Assembly: GCA_003327425.1 (NCBI GenBank)
Contig: QOQW01000010.1
Span: 120,707 to 184,706 of the forward strand
Direction of reading: 5' to 3'
DNA length: 64,000 bases
Source of the DNA: Candidatus Ozemibacter sibiricus
GTDB taxonomy: Bacteria; Muiribacteriota; Ozemobacteria; Ozemobacterales; Ozemobacteraceae
The notes beneath the pieces were generated by a model that saw nothing but the letters and a program-made list of their open reading frames with translations, ran no database searches and was not told where the DNA came from. Of this stretch, positions 1 to 8,901 are shown piece by piece. A program made the translations under genes and the position numbers. How positions within the stretch are numbered: position 1 is the stretch's first letter; each line of letters starts with the position of its first letter.

Positions 1-419
1 GTCCAGCGGGGGCGGGAGGCCCGGTCGGCCAGGATGACGGTCGGGTCGCGGGTCAGGAAGGCGAAGTGCTGCCCCGAGCCGCTGATGATGCCGCTCATAG
101 CCGGGAATACCCGCTTCTTCCACTGCACCTGCCCGGTGGCGTCGAGCAGCATGGCCGAGCCCCCGTCCAGGACGGCCAGCACTTCTTGCGTCTCAGAGGC
201 GCTCACCGACCGGAAGACTCCGCCCACGTCGGCGCGCCATAGAGCCTGGCCACGGTGGTCGATCCAGGAGAGGGCGCCATCAGCCCCGACCACGACGCCG
301 CCCTGGCGGGTGCCCGTGGCCGCGGCCAGCTTCAAAGGCCCGGTCTGGGTCCGCCAGGCTTCATGGAATGCCAGTTTGGCCGGCATTCCGGCGGAACTGG
401 GGTGGTCCTTCCCGGTCAT
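1..419 (-). CDS. Partial PQQ/WD40-like beta-propeller protein (5' part)
   Basis: Reading the minus strand from the ATG at 419 gives 139 open codons that run off the left edge, so only the N-terminal part is present. The translation contains repeated blade-like elements such as GGVVVGADGALSWID, VLAVLDGGSAMLLDATGQV and FLTRDPTVILADRA: strand pairs of the form 'value - G/D-G - W/L-x-D', as in PQQ-like or WD40-like propellers. No signal peptide is seen, so it is probably cytoplasmic. An AGGAAG Shine-Dalgarno lies a few bases before the ATG. No substrate can be inferred. It is transcribed divergently from the secreted-protein gene at 720. Confidence 0.6.
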   Translation of the reverse strand, partial: MTGKDHPSSAGMPAKLAFHEAWRTQTGPLKLAAATGTRQGGVVVGADGALSWIDHRGQALWRADVGGVFRSVSASETQEVLAVLDGGSAMLLDATGQVQWKKRVFPAMSGIISGSGQHFAFLTRDPTVILADRASRPRW

Positions 420-661
420 GGTGATTCTTCCTTTCTGCGTCGGTCCGCTTCAAGGCCGGCCAGGGGCACTGGCCCTCATTCGTCTCCGGGCCAGAGCCCT
501 TGGCCCATGGGCAGCCCCGGAACATGCCTGGCGGGGCGGGCATCACTCATTCTCATCGGCAGGCTCGGGCGAAGTGGTCGGTCTGTCCACAGATTCGTGT
601 CACACCGCTCGCCCAGTGTACCCAATCCTGACTTCACCGACAAGGTGGATGGCCCTGGCCA
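420..661. other. Divergent intergenic region, no gene seen
   Basis: This stretch separates the minus-strand propeller gene from the plus-strand gene at 720. Open frames crossing it lack ribosome-binding sites and look like shadows. I see no RNA gene. The only recognisable signal is the extended -10 element just to its right. Confidence 0.5.
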
Positions 662-670
662 TGGTATACT
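662..670 (+). promoter_or_regulatory. Extended -10 promoter (TGG-TATACT)
   Basis: TGG directly precedes TATACT at 665-670, about 43 nt before the start of the transcription unit beginning at 720. There is no convincing -35 box 17 nt upstream, which is typical of extended -10 promoters. Confidence 0.5.
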
Positions 671-719
671 TCTCGCGACCGCCCTCAGATCGCTGCGTTG
701 GCGCGAAAGGAGAAGCCGC

Positions 720-2162
720 ATGCGCATTTCATGCCTCGCCCTGGTCGCCGTCGTCACCCTGCTCACCCTTGCGGGCCTCGGTCCCTCCACAATGCCAGCC
801 GCTCGGGCGGCCGACACCATGATGCAGGACGGCATCTGGATCATGAACACCACGTCGGATGTCGTGCAGGCCGAGATCGACAAGAAGAGCGAGACGATCT
901 GCCTGCCGCGCATCGAGTTCACCCAGGAGGTCGATCCGGCCGAGCTGCAGAAAGCCCTCAAAGACGGCATCAAGCGTCAGGGGGCGATCTTCCACCTCTA
1001 TCATGACGGGCTCGGGCGCCCCAAGCGGATCGGCAACCTGCTGTTCTCGCAAGACGTCTACCTGAAAGACTTGAAAATGACCTACATCGGGTACCTGCGC
1101 AGCCTGGGCTACAAGTTCAAGATCAGCAAGACGCCCGCCTTCGAGGATCCCGCCTACCTGCGCAACGTGCAAAGCGGGGCCTATCTGGCCGAGAAGCGCC
1201 AGCAGACCGGGGCGGCCGGCACGGCAGGCGGCCCCGGTTCGACCGGGACCGACGCTGGCCGCCCCGACCAGCCCGCCCGACCAGGGCAGCCCGCCCAGCC
1301 CCTGCGTCCCATTCCCAGCGGCGGCAGTGGCGATCCCAATCTCACCCGCACCTCCTGGGATGTCATGCCGGCCGGTGTGCTCCCGCCCGGCGTCCGCAAA
1401 ACGAAGAAGGAACTCGACGAAAAGATCCGGGAAATCAAGAACCGCCCCTACCAGAAAGAGATCATCCAGGTCGACCCGGTTCGTTGGGCCAGCGGACGGA
1501 TGGGCCGCCTCGCCGCCGACGGCACCATCATCGGCGCCGTGGTCGAAGGCCAGCGCCCCCTCCTGCGCCTGCGCCCGCCGGCCGGGGCACCGCCCGACTG
1601 GCTGACCCCGGCCCGGATCGACGCCCTGGCCTCGCAGCCCTGCGAGTTCATCCTGCACCGCAGCGCCGCCGGCCGCGATCTCGTCCAGCAGGGCGTCTAC
1701 CCTCTGGCCGACATCTACTTCGTCGATCTGGGCCTGACCTGGAACGACTGGCTGACCAGCGAAGGCCTGCCGCCCGCGCCAGAACCCGCCGAACCCGGCA
1801 TGGCCACGGCCCCCATCCGGCTGGCCGTCAAAGTGGTGGACGGCACCTGGAAGGGCCTCAAAGCCCCGGTGCTGGCCGAGGTTGCCTTCCCCGCCGCGCC
1901 CAGCGGGGTGCTGCCGACCGAACTGCTGCGCACCGCCTCGCCCGAGCGCCCGCTCGGCGACGTCAAGACCTTCCTGGCCAGATTCAACGCCGCCACCGTC
2001 GGCCAGCCGGTCAGCGTCTCGATGCTGTTCTGCCCGGATGGCCGTCCCTACCTCGAACTCGGTCAGAAGCGCGCCCAGCGCGTCCTCTTCCCCAAGCTGA
2101 ACAACAAGACCCTGGCCATCCTGCTGCAGGAGATGGCTGGCCCGAGCCCCGGCCCGCGCTAG
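720..2162 (+). CDS. Secreted protein of unknown function, Gly/Pro linker
   Basis: Predicted 480 aa. I do not recognise the family. The first ~30 residues are a Sec signal peptide (basic start, hydrophobic core LALVAVVTLLTLAGL, Ala-rich end AARAAD). An N-terminal domain of about 130 residues follows, then a Gly/Pro/Gln linker at roughly 160-205 and a C-terminal domain with repeated F-L-K/D-L motifs. The similar phrases VYLKDLKMTYIGYLRSLGY and IYFVDLGLTWNDWLTSEGL in the two halves suggest an internal duplication. The frame is open further upstream, but the ATG at 720 is chosen because AAAGGAGAA sits 7-9 nt before it, the signal peptide starts there, and the extended -10 lies upstream. It is monocistronic, with a strong hairpin just after the stop. 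Confidence 0.75.
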   Translation: MRISCLALVAVVTLLTLAGLGPSTMPAARAADTMMQDGIWIMNTTSDVVQAEIDKKSETICLPRIEFTQEVDPAELQKALKDGIKRQGAIFHLYHDGLGRPKRIGNLLFSQDVYLKDLKMTYIGYLRSLGYKFKISKTPAFEDPAYLRNVQSGAYLAEKRQQTGAAGTAGGPGSTGTDAGRPDQPARPGQPAQPLRPIPSGGSGDPNLTRTSWDVMPAGVLPPGVRKTKKELDEKIREIKNRPYQKEIIQVDPVRWASGRMGRLAADGTIIGAVVEGQRPLLRLRPPAGAPPDWLTPARIDALASQPCEFILHRSAAGRDLVQQGVYPLADIYFVDLGLTWNDWLTSEGLPPAPEPAEPGMATAPIRLAVKVVDGTWKGLKAPVLAEVAFPAAPSGVLPTELLRTASPERPLGDVKTFLARFNAATVGQPVSVSMLFCPDGRPYLELGQKRAQRVLFPKLNNKTLAILLQEMAGPSPGPR

Positions 2163-2188
2163 CTGCGGCCTTCTCCCCAGACGCCACA

Positions 2189-2211
2189 GCGGCCGGGAAG
2201 CGCCCGGCCGC
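2189..2211. terminator. Perfect 9-bp GC hairpin after the stop codon
   Basis: GCGGCCGGG (2189-2197) and CCCGGCCGC (2203-2211) are exact inverted repeats around a 5-nt loop, beginning 27 nt after the stop at 2162, between convergent genes. There is no U-tract, so it may be a non-canonical or bidirectional terminator or a 3' stability element. Confidence 0.4.
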
Positions 2212-2315
2212 CGGCGACCGCCAAAGCCGACACGAGCCGGGGCCGACATCGGCGCCGAAAAGCCCGGTTGGTGCTCCTTCCCGCCGCCAGCGCCGCGGCC
2301 GCGGCGAAGCCCCGG

Positions 2316-3623
2316 TCAGCCCCGATAGGCCTGGGCGATGCCTTCCTCCATGGCGTGCCAGAGCGTTTCCACCCCTTCGAGACCGACCGACCAGCGGACC
2401 AGCCCCTCGGTGATGCCGCGGGCCCGGCGATCGGCCTCGGGAACGCCCGAGTGGGTCATCGAGGCGGGATGCTGGATGTAGCTGACCGCGCTGCCCAGAC
2501 TGACGGCCAGTTCCATCGGGGTGGTGTAGGAGGCGAAATAATCCATCAGGCGCACCCCTGGTTCATACCCGCCCTGGAGTTCGAAGGCGATCATGCCGCC
2601 GAAGGCCCGCATCTGGCGTTTGGCCACGGCATGCTGCGGGTGCGACGGCAACCCGGGGTAGTAGACCCGCGCCACCTTGGGGTGCTTCTCGAGCCGGCGG
2701 GCCAGTTCGAGGGCGGAGGCGCAGACCCGCTCCATGCGCAAATGCAGGGTCTGCACTCCCTGCGCGTTCAGCCAGGAATCGAAGGGGCTGGGGGTGGGCC
2801 CGTGATCTTTGTAGACAGGGAACAGGTGGTCGCCCACGAAATTCCAGGGTCCGATCACCACTCCCCCCACGCTGGTGGAATGCCCGTTGACATATTTGGT
2901 CAAGCTCTGGATGGTGATGTCGGCCCCGAGCCGGAACGGCTGCTGCAGGAACGGCGTGGCGAAGGTGTTGTCGACGACCAGGGGCACACCGTGTTTCTCG
3001 GTGAGACGCGAGATGCCCTCGAGATCGGAAATCTGCAGGGTGGGATTGTCGGGAGTCTCGAGGAACAGCATCGCCACGTGCGGCGTCTCTTCCAGAGCCC
3101 GCTCGACGGCCTTCAGATCGGTCATATCGATGAAGCGGCTGGTCACTCCGAACTTCTCGAGCGACCGGAAGAAGCTGTCGGTGCAACCGTAGACATTGCC
3201 GCTGAGGATGGCGGTGCCGCTCTTGACCAGCGCGAAGGTGGTGCAGGCGATGGCGGCCATGCCCGAGGCGAAGACCAGCGAACCGATGGTCGGCTTGCGT
3301 TCATCGGCTTTCAGAGCGGCGTCGATGATGTGCTGGCAGTCGAGCTGGAACAGCACCTTCTCGAGGTATTCGGTGGTCGGATTGCCCAGGCGGGTGTAGA
3401 TGCGCGCATAGGGTTTCTCGCCGCTCTTCGATTTGCCCAGGAACCGTTCGGCCCCATCCTTCACGTTGCGGAAACTGAAGGTCGACTTCTGGACGATGTT
3501 GGGCAGGCCGATCCCGACGCCGATCGAGGCGAACCGATCTTCCGACAGGAACCGCTCGTCGGTGCGGGCATACTTCTGCTTGCGCTCGAACCATCTGGGA
3601 TACCACTCGTGCATCGTCTTCAC
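2316..3623 (-). CDS. Trans-sulfuration-type PLP enzyme (Cys/Met metabolism family)
   Basis: Predicted 435 aa cytoplasmic enzyme of the cystathionine gamma-synthase / methionine gamma-lyase family. Visible hallmarks are the cofactor lysine in SLTKYVNGHS (about residue 242), LVVDNTFATPFLQQP with the PLP-binding Asp, YTRLGNPTTEYLE, and FASGMAAIACTTFAL. It carries about 35 more N-terminal residues than typical members. The substrate (cystathionine, methionine, O-acyl-homoserine) cannot be told from sequence. Start choice: an in-frame ATG at 3659 abuts the predicted -10 box (3660-3665), so it would lie at or before the transcript start. GGAGG at 3631-3635 is 7 nt before a GTG at 3623 but only 1 nt from an ATG at 3629, so GTG 3623 is preferred. 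No sulfur-assimilation neighbours. Confidence 0.8.
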   Translation of the reverse strand: MKTMHEWYPRWFERKQKYARTDERFLSEDRFASIGVGIGLPNIVQKSTFSFRNVKDGAERFLGKSKSGEKPYARIYTRLGNPTTEYLEKVLFQLDCQHIIDAALKADERKPTIGSLVFASGMAAIACTTFALVKSGTAILSGNVYGCTDSFFRSLEKFGVTSRFIDMTDLKAVERALEETPHVAMLFLETPDNPTLQISDLEGISRLTEKHGVPLVVDNTFATPFLQQPFRLGADITIQSLTKYVNGHSTSVGGVVIGPWNFVGDHLFPVYKDHGPTPSPFDSWLNAQGVQTLHLRMERVCASALELARRLEKHPKVARVYYPGLPSHPQHAVAKRQMRAFGGMIAFELQGGYEPGVRLMDYFASYTTPMELAVSLGSAVSYIQHPASMTHSGVPEADRRARGITEGLVRWSVGLEGVETLWHAMEEGIAQAYRG

Positions 3624-3659
3624 GTCCATTCCTCCGTGGTTGGGATAGGCTTTTCCCAT

Positions 3660-3688
3660 ATCCTACCGCGCCCAGCCCCGTACGACAA
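3660..3688 (-). promoter_or_regulatory. Sigma-70 promoter of the PLP enzyme gene
   Basis: On the minus strand TTGTCG (3683-3688), a 17-nt spacer and TAGGAT (3660-3665). The transcript should begin near 3653, leaving a ~30-nt leader with one GGAGG. That is too short for a riboswitch. Confidence 0.6.
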
Positions 3689-4184
3689 ATGGGCGGTTCC
3701 AGGGCGGTGGCCAGCCCAGGCGGAAATCCCCGTCGCCAGCGAACCGGCCTCGCGGTGGCGAGCGGGGCAACCATCGATCGCTGGGATGGGCGTCTCCGGC
3801 AGGCCGATCGCCAGCCCTCGCCAACCCCCAGAGATACCCGCCGCGCCCAGCCGACGGCCCGCCCGCGATCTACGGCCTGGCACCAGCTCGCCAAACTGCG
3901 GACATACTCGCCGTGTCCAGACGGCTTCCGTTGTCGACGAGCGCCAGACTCGGGCAAGGTCACCGCAAGGGCACGCGCGTGCCGACCGGAGGCCGATCAC
4001 CTCTTTGGAGAAGCGCGAAGGCCGCCAGCGTCAGGGGCGGCGATGCCCGCTGCAAGCAGCGTCGGATCCAGCGCTCGACCGGTTTGGGCGTGGCCAGTGC
4101 CAACCGTGAGGCCGGGTCGTCATCGGCACGACTCTGCCCCGCCCCGCCTGGGCGGCCTGTTGTTCTAGGCCGAAAGCGCGGCAG
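3689..4184. other. Long intergenic region with a bulged hairpin
   Basis: About 500 nt without a convincing gene. Open frames here are Arg/Pro/Ser-rich shadows without Shine-Dalgarno sites. The notable structure is a long imperfect hairpin at 3728-3767, listed separately. Confidence 0.5.
3728..3767. repeat. Long bulged inverted repeat
   Basis: CCCCG-TCGCCA-GCGA (3728-3742) pairs with TCGC-TGGCGA-CGGGG (3750-3767) around the 7-nt loop ACCGGCC, with only a GG and a G bulge: about 15 base pairs. It lies about 40 bp upstream of the PLP enzyme promoter and far from the stop of the gene at 4185. Confidence 0.45.
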
Positions 4185-5261
4185 TCAGCGCACCTTCCCT
4201 CCGTCGAGGAGCGGGTTGGGGAGCATGTAGTCGGTACGGTCGGCGGCGGTGAGAGGGCGGCGCCAGTCGCCGTTCACGAACATGCGGTTCAGTTTGCGGC
4301 CGAAGATGGCGCCGATGCGGTTGATGTAGTCTTCCTGCTTGTCGGGGCCTTCGAGCGCGAGCGACCCCAGCGACTCGATCTCGGCCACCGCCCGCGCTAC
4401 CACCGGCGCCCGCATCATGCCGTAGAGCGCGATGCCGAAGAAGTGGTACCAGGCCCCGTAGTTGTCGCCGAACTCGCAGGTGTCATGGCGCAGGTAGGCC
4501 AGCTTCTTCTGCAACGGATCGTTCTGCCGATCGACCCGGTACGGATTGCCGGCCAGCACGTTCTCGGCGGTCAGCATGGTCAGGTAGAGATTGCCGTGGT
4601 TGAGGACATAGCTTTCGCGGAACAGATCATGGATCTGCACCGACCGATCGGGATACTGCATGAGCCGGGCGACCAGGGCCTTCTCCTGGCCGGTGACGGC
4701 GTAGCGGCTGGTCCAGCCGCAGGCGAGCAGCAGAAACAGCTTCGAACGCAGGAAGAGAGGGGAGGGAAACTCTTTCTGCCGGCGGAAGATGACCCGGCCC
4801 AGGCGGTGCCAGAAGCCATACCACAGGTAGCGCTTGGCCTCGGGGCTCCATTCATGCTCTTCCCCGAGGGTCGGCACGATCTTGGGATACTGCTGGATGA
4901 CCTGGCGGAAGGCGTTGATCAGCCGGTCGGGGTCGATCGGCCGGGTCTTGCCGATCTTGAAGCCGGCGGCGGTGACCGCCTGTTTCTGCTGCGCCTCGAG
5001 GGCTTTCAGTTCGCGCTCGCGGTCGATCTCGGCCTGGGGATAATCGCCCTTGACCAGCGTCGACAGGAGCTTCATCGGCACGGTGTCGAGCATGCGGATC
5101 AAGTAGGCATCGCCCTTGGGATCGACCAGCTTGAGCCCGTCCTGCTGGTAGTGCTGAGCGACCGACAACTTCTTCAGCCAGTCCTTGAACTCGCCAGCCC
5201 TGACCCCTGACGAACCGACCAGCAGGATCATCACCAGCCACAGCCACATGCGTGTTCTCAT
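4185..5261 (-). CDS. Secreted helical protein of unknown function
   Basis: Predicted 358 aa. I do not recognise it. Residues 1-22 form a signal peptide (MRTRMWLWLVMILLVGSSGVRAG) without a lipobox, so a soluble periplasmic or exported protein is expected. The remainder looks largely helical, rich in Leu, Arg and aromatic residues, with a stretch around YVLNHGNLYLTMLTAENVL and a Cys in RHDTCEFGDNYGAW. The start at 5261 is chosen over an ATG 8 codons upstream because GGAG lies 8 nt before it and the signal peptide then starts properly. It is divergent from the spermidine synthase-like gene, and AAGTATACTT at 5325-5334 could serve as a -10 in both directions. Confidence 0.7.
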   Translation of the reverse strand: MRTRMWLWLVMILLVGSSGVRAGEFKDWLKKLSVAQHYQQDGLKLVDPKGDAYLIRMLDTVPMKLLSTLVKGDYPQAEIDRERELKALEAQQKQAVTAAGFKIGKTRPIDPDRLINAFRQVIQQYPKIVPTLGEEHEWSPEAKRYLWYGFWHRLGRVIFRRQKEFPSPLFLRSKLFLLLACGWTSRYAVTGQEKALVARLMQYPDRSVQIHDLFRESYVLNHGNLYLTMLTAENVLAGNPYRVDRQNDPLQKKLAYLRHDTCEFGDNYGAWYHFFGIALYGMMRAPVVARAVAEIESLGSLALEGPDKQEDYINRIGAIFGRKLNRMFVNGDWRRPLTAADRTDYMLPNPLLDGGKVR

Positions 5262-5324
5262 GACGCTTCTCCGTTGGCGATACAAACGCTTGTCCCTCCC
5301 CGCCCGGGGGTACGGGAACTTCCT

Positions 5325-5334
5325 AAGTATACTT
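5325..5334. promoter_or_regulatory. Palindromic AAGTATACTT between divergent genes
   Basis: The 10-bp perfect palindrome contains TATACT on both strands, so one site could act as the -10 for the secreted protein gene (minus) and the membrane enzyme gene (plus). On the minus strand TTACGG sits 18 nt upstream; no good -35 is seen for the plus strand. Confidence 0.35.
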
Positions 5335-5438
5335 GGTCATTCCCCCGCCCCGTAACCCCCTGGAGGAAATCAAAAGAATTGCTTGTACCTGGCCGGCCTT
5401 TGGGCTATATACGGAGGAAACTCCCGGCGAGGTGGTGC

Positions 5439-8400
5439 ATGGCATCCTCCCCCCTTCTGGCGGCAATGTTCCTGGTGGGCAGCGGCCTGTGCGGGCTGAT
5501 CTACCAGATGGTCTGGTTCCAGCAGTTGAAGCTGATCTTCGGCACCTCAACCGCGGCGTCGGCCGCGGTCGTGGCCATTTTCATGGGCGGCCTCGGCTTC
5601 GGCAGCCTGTGGCTGGGGCGGCGGAGCGACGCGCACGAACGCCCGATGAGCCTGTATGGGAAGCTCGAGGTGGGCATCGCGCTCTGCGCCGCGGCCTCAC
5701 CGCTGTTGATGGCCCTGGTCCGCGATCTCTACCTGGCCACTGGCGGAACGACCGCCCTGGGCGGGGTGGTGGCCACCTGGTTGCGTGGCGCCCTGGCCCT
5801 GCTGGTCCTGGGCCTGCCGACCTTCTTGATGGGCGGCACCTTCCCGGCCATGGCCCGGGCGGTGACGTCCGACCAGGACACCGGACGGCCGGTGCTGGGG
5901 CTGCTCTACGGCGCCAACACGGTCGGCGCGGTGCTCGGCGTCCTGGCCGGCACCTTCGTCTGCCTCGAGTGGTTCGGCTTGCAACAGACGCTGTGGTTGA
6001 CCGCCGCGATCAACCTCGGCCTCGGCCTGCTGGCCTGGGCCTGGGGCGCCTGCCTGCCGGCGATTCCCCCCGAACCTGCGAGCGAGGGCGCCACCACGGA
6101 AGTCGCCGCGCCCGCCCCCGACACGCGACCCGCCAGCTCCGCCAGCCACCCCAACCCCGCCCCGAGCCGCCACGGCGACCCCGACCCGGATGACCGGCCG
6201 ACCCGGCCCGCCGCAACCGAGCGCGCAGCGCTGGCCTCTCTGTTGGGGCCGGGCGCGATCGCCGCCTTCATGACGGGCGCCATCTTCTTCTTCATGGAAA
6301 TGGTCTGGTACCGCATGCTGGCGCCGCTCCTCGGAGGGTCGACCTATTCGTTCGGGCTGATCCTGGCGATGGCGCTGGCCGGCATCGGCAGCGGCGGCCT
6401 GCTGTTCGCCGGCCGGGCGACCGGGCGACCGGCGGGTCTGCCCGAGTTCGCCGGCGTCACCGCCCTCGGCATGCTGTTGTTGATGGTGCCCTATGCGCTG
6501 GGCGACCGGCTGGCCATCCTGACTGGCCTGCTGAGCAGCCTCGATCTGTTCGGCTTCCCTGGCAAACTTTTTCACTGGACGCTGATCGCCGGCCTCGTCG
6601 TCTTCCCGGCGTCCGTGATATCGGGTTACCAGTTCCCCATGCTGCTGTCGCTGGTCGGCCAGGGCCGCCGCGACATCGGCCGCCAGGTCGGCCTGCTCTA
6701 CGCCGCCAACACGCTCGGCGCCATTGTCGGGGCCCTGGCGGGCGGGTTCGGCCTGTTGTCGCTGCTGTCGGCGCCGGGCTGCTGGAAGTTCGCCGGGCTG
6801 CTGAGCGGCCTGCTGGTCATCGGCCTGGTGGGCCTGGCCCTCCGGCGCGAGGGGTTCCGCCTGGGAACCCTGGTCCCGCTGGCGCTCGCCGGCGCCGCCC
6901 TCGCTCTCATGGGGGCCGAGGGCCCGACCGCGGTCTGGCGGCACAGCAACGTCGGCTTCGGCCGCGTGGCCCTGCATTCCCTCGATGCCACATCGCTGCG
7001 CGAATGGATGAACCTGCAGCGCCGCATGACCATCTGGGAAAGGGACGGCAAGGAGAGCAGCGTCGCCCTGACCGAGGCCAACGGCCTCGCCTTCAGCCTC
7101 AACGGCAAGGTCGACGGCAACTCCCTCGCCGACGCGCCCACCCAGATCATGCTGGGCATGGTCAGCGCCCTCACCCATCCCGCGCCGCGCCAGGCCTTCG
7201 TCGTGGGCCTGGGCACCGGCTGTTCGGCCGGCTGGCTGGCCGCCGTGCCCGACATGGAGAAGGTGGTCGTCGCCGAGCTCGAGCCGCTGGTCTTCGAAGT
7301 GGCCTCGCGCTGCGCCCCGATCAACCACGACGTGCTGCGTCATCCCAAGGTCGAGGTCAGGCTGGGCGACGCCCGTGAACTGCTGCTGACCGACCGCCAG
7401 ACCTACGACCTGATCGTCTCCGAACCGTCCAATCCGTTCCGGGCCGGCATCGCCAGCCTGTTCACCCGCGAGTTCTACCAGGCGGCGGCCCGACGGCTGC
7501 GCCCCGGCGGCATCTTCTCGCAGTGGGTGCAAGGCTACGAGATCGATGTCGAGACGATGCGCATCATCTACGCCACCCTGCATTCCGTCTTCCCGCACAT
7601 CGAGACCTGGCAGACCAGCGACGGCGACCTGCTGCTGCTCTGCACGCAAGAACGACTGGCCCACTCGCGGGCCCGGCTCGAGCAGCGGCTGGCGGGCGCC
7701 CCCTGGAAGGATGCGCTCTGGCAGGGCTGGCGGGCCATCGGCGTCGAGGGCTATTTCTCCCACTACCAGGCGAATGCCGATTTCGCCCATCTGGTGGCGA
7801 CCCGGGTGCCTGCGCACCAGATCAGCACCGACGATCGAATGACCGTCGAGTTCGGTCTGCTGCGCACCATGGGGAAGAAGAACCTCGGCATGATGCGCCG
7901 CCTGCGATCGGAAGCCTATGCCCAGGGGCTCCATCGACCTCCCCTGCAGGATGGCCAGCTCGATTGGGAAGAGGTGCAGAATCAGGCGCTGCTGTTCCTC
8001 ACCCTCGGCGAGATCGAGTGCCGCTCGATCGAGGACCCCGACAAGGGCTATCTGCAGCGGGTGGCGGCCCACACCAGCTTCTGCCGCGAGGATTTCGCCA
8101 ACTTCCTGAAGTATTGGAAGGACCAGCCACGGCCGCCAGCCCACCCCGGCGAGTTCCTGATGCTCGGGGAAGCGTTCGCCCGCTACGGGGCCGAAGAGGC
8201 GCTGGGCATGCTCGAACCGGCCCGCGCCGCCTTTCCGGGGGAGGCCTGGCTGATCGAAGCCATGTACCACCACAAGATCGGCAGCTTCACCCGGGCCTTC
8301 GACTGCCTCGAGCAGGGCCTGGACGTCTTCCGCCATCGCCCCTTCCCGGTCAAGTCGATCCTGCGTCGGGGTCTCGAGACCGCCATGAACATGGGCCTGC

Positions 8401-8702
8401 AGGCGCCGTCGCTCGCCCCGCGGATCGCGGCCCTGCTGCGCCCGCGGTTCCTGCTCTCGGCCGAGAACGAGGTGCGGGTGCAGGCCCTGGCCGGGCTCCT
8501 CCCCAAGCTGCCGGCCGCGCTCACCGCCGAGATCTGCGCCGAGTTCGAACCCTTCGTCCCCTGGAACGAGGACTTCCTCACCGCCCGCGTCCAGGCCTAC
8601 CGCGAACTGAACCATCCTCGCCTGCGCCGGGCCGAAGCCGACCTCGCCGAGCTGCAGGCTGCCAACCCGGCCGGCCCCCACGGCCCCGCCTTCCTTCAAT
8701 AG
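5439..8702 (+). CDS. Membrane-fused spermidine synthase-like protein
   Basis: Predicted 1087 aa. The N-terminal ~520 residues are a polytopic membrane domain starting with LLAAMFLVGSGLCGLIYQMVW, interrupted by an Ala/Pro/Arg-rich cytoplasmic linker at about 210-264. A class I methyltransferase-fold spermidine synthase-like domain follows (about 580-800): the nucleotide-binding glycine motif FVVGLGTGCSAGW, a ribose-binding acidic E-L-E, LGDARELLLT, YDLIVSEPSNPFRAGIASLF and LRPGGIFSQWVQGYE. This is the architecture annotated as fused MFS/spermidine synthase. A further ~280-residue helical region (from about 807), probably TPR-like, extends beyond the family norm. The start at 5439 is the first ATG giving a proper first membrane helix, with GAGGTGG before it; an earlier frame extension has no ribosome site. 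True polyamine synthesis is unproven. Monocistronic. Confidence 0.75.
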   Translation: MASSPLLAAMFLVGSGLCGLIYQMVWFQQLKLIFGTSTAASAAVVAIFMGGLGFGSLWLGRRSDAHERPMSLYGKLEVGIALCAAASPLLMALVRDLYLATGGTTALGGVVATWLRGALALLVLGLPTFLMGGTFPAMARAVTSDQDTGRPVLGLLYGANTVGAVLGVLAGTFVCLEWFGLQQTLWLTAAINLGLGLLAWAWGACLPAIPPEPASEGATTEVAAPAPDTRPASSASHPNPAPSRHGDPDPDDRPTRPAATERAALASLLGPGAIAAFMTGAIFFFMEMVWYRMLAPLLGGSTYSFGLILAMALAGIGSGGLLFAGRATGRPAGLPEFAGVTALGMLLLMVPYALGDRLAILTGLLSSLDLFGFPGKLFHWTLIAGLVVFPASVISGYQFPMLLSLVGQGRRDIGRQVGLLYAANTLGAIVGALAGGFGLLSLLSAPGCWKFAGLLSGLLVIGLVGLALRREGFRLGTLVPLALAGAALALMGAEGPTAVWRHSNVGFGRVALHSLDATSLREWMNLQRRMTIWERDGKESSVALTEANGLAFSLNGKVDGNSLADAPTQIMLGMVSALTHPAPRQAFVVGLGTGCSAGWLAAVPDMEKVVVAELEPLVFEVASRCAPINHDVLRHPKVEVRLGDARELLLTDRQTYDLIVSEPSNPFRAGIASLFTREFYQAAARRLRPGGIFSQWVQGYEIDVETMRIIYATLHSVFPHIETWQTSDGDLLLLCTQERLAHSRARLEQRLAGAPWKDALWQGWRAIGVEGYFSHYQANADFAHLVATRVPAHQISTDDRMTVEFGLLRTMGKKNLGMMRRLRSEAYAQGLHRPPLQDGQLDWEEVQNQALLFLTLGEIECRSIEDPDKGYLQRVAAHTSFCREDFANFLKYWKDQPRPPAHPGEFLMLGEAFARYGAEEALGMLEPARAAFPGEAWLIEAMYHHKIGSFTRAFDCLEQGLDVFRHRPFPVKSILRRGLETAMNMGLQAPSLAPRIAALLRPRFLLSAENEVRVQALAGLLPKLPAALTAEICAEFEPFVPWNEDFLTARVQAYRELNHPRLRRAEADLAELQAANPAGPHGPAFLQ

Positions 8703-8837
8703 CCACTGGGTCAGCGCTCGCGTCGGCCGCATCGCCGGTGACCAGACCGAAGCGTCTGGCGAGACAACCGTCGGGGCAGGCCGCGGTCAGCCCTGTGGCC
8801 GCTCTACGTTGAGGACATGCGAGGCGTGGACTGGAGG

Positions 8838-8843
8838 TATAAT
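8838..8843 (+). promoter_or_regulatory. Possible -10 box TATAAT
   Basis: A perfect TATAAT overlapping an in-frame ATG at 8842. If it is the -10 element, transcription starts near 8850 and the start codon must be the downstream ATG at 8902. No consensus -35 is seen at the right spacing. Confidence 0.35.
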
Positions 8844-8901
8844 GTCGGAGAATGAACCTGACCGGTCGACGAACTGGTCGTATCTCCTGGAGGTTGATCT
8901 G

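Noticed and set aside
3624..3660. Riboswitch (SAM or similar) upstream of the PLP enzyme
   Set aside because: The predicted leader is only about 30 nt, too short for a riboswitch.
2268..4168. Plus-strand open frames across the PLP enzyme gene and the 3689-4184 region
   Set aside because: Compositionally biased (Arg/Pro/Ala/Ser), no Shine-Dalgarno, and mostly opposite the well-supported PLP enzyme.
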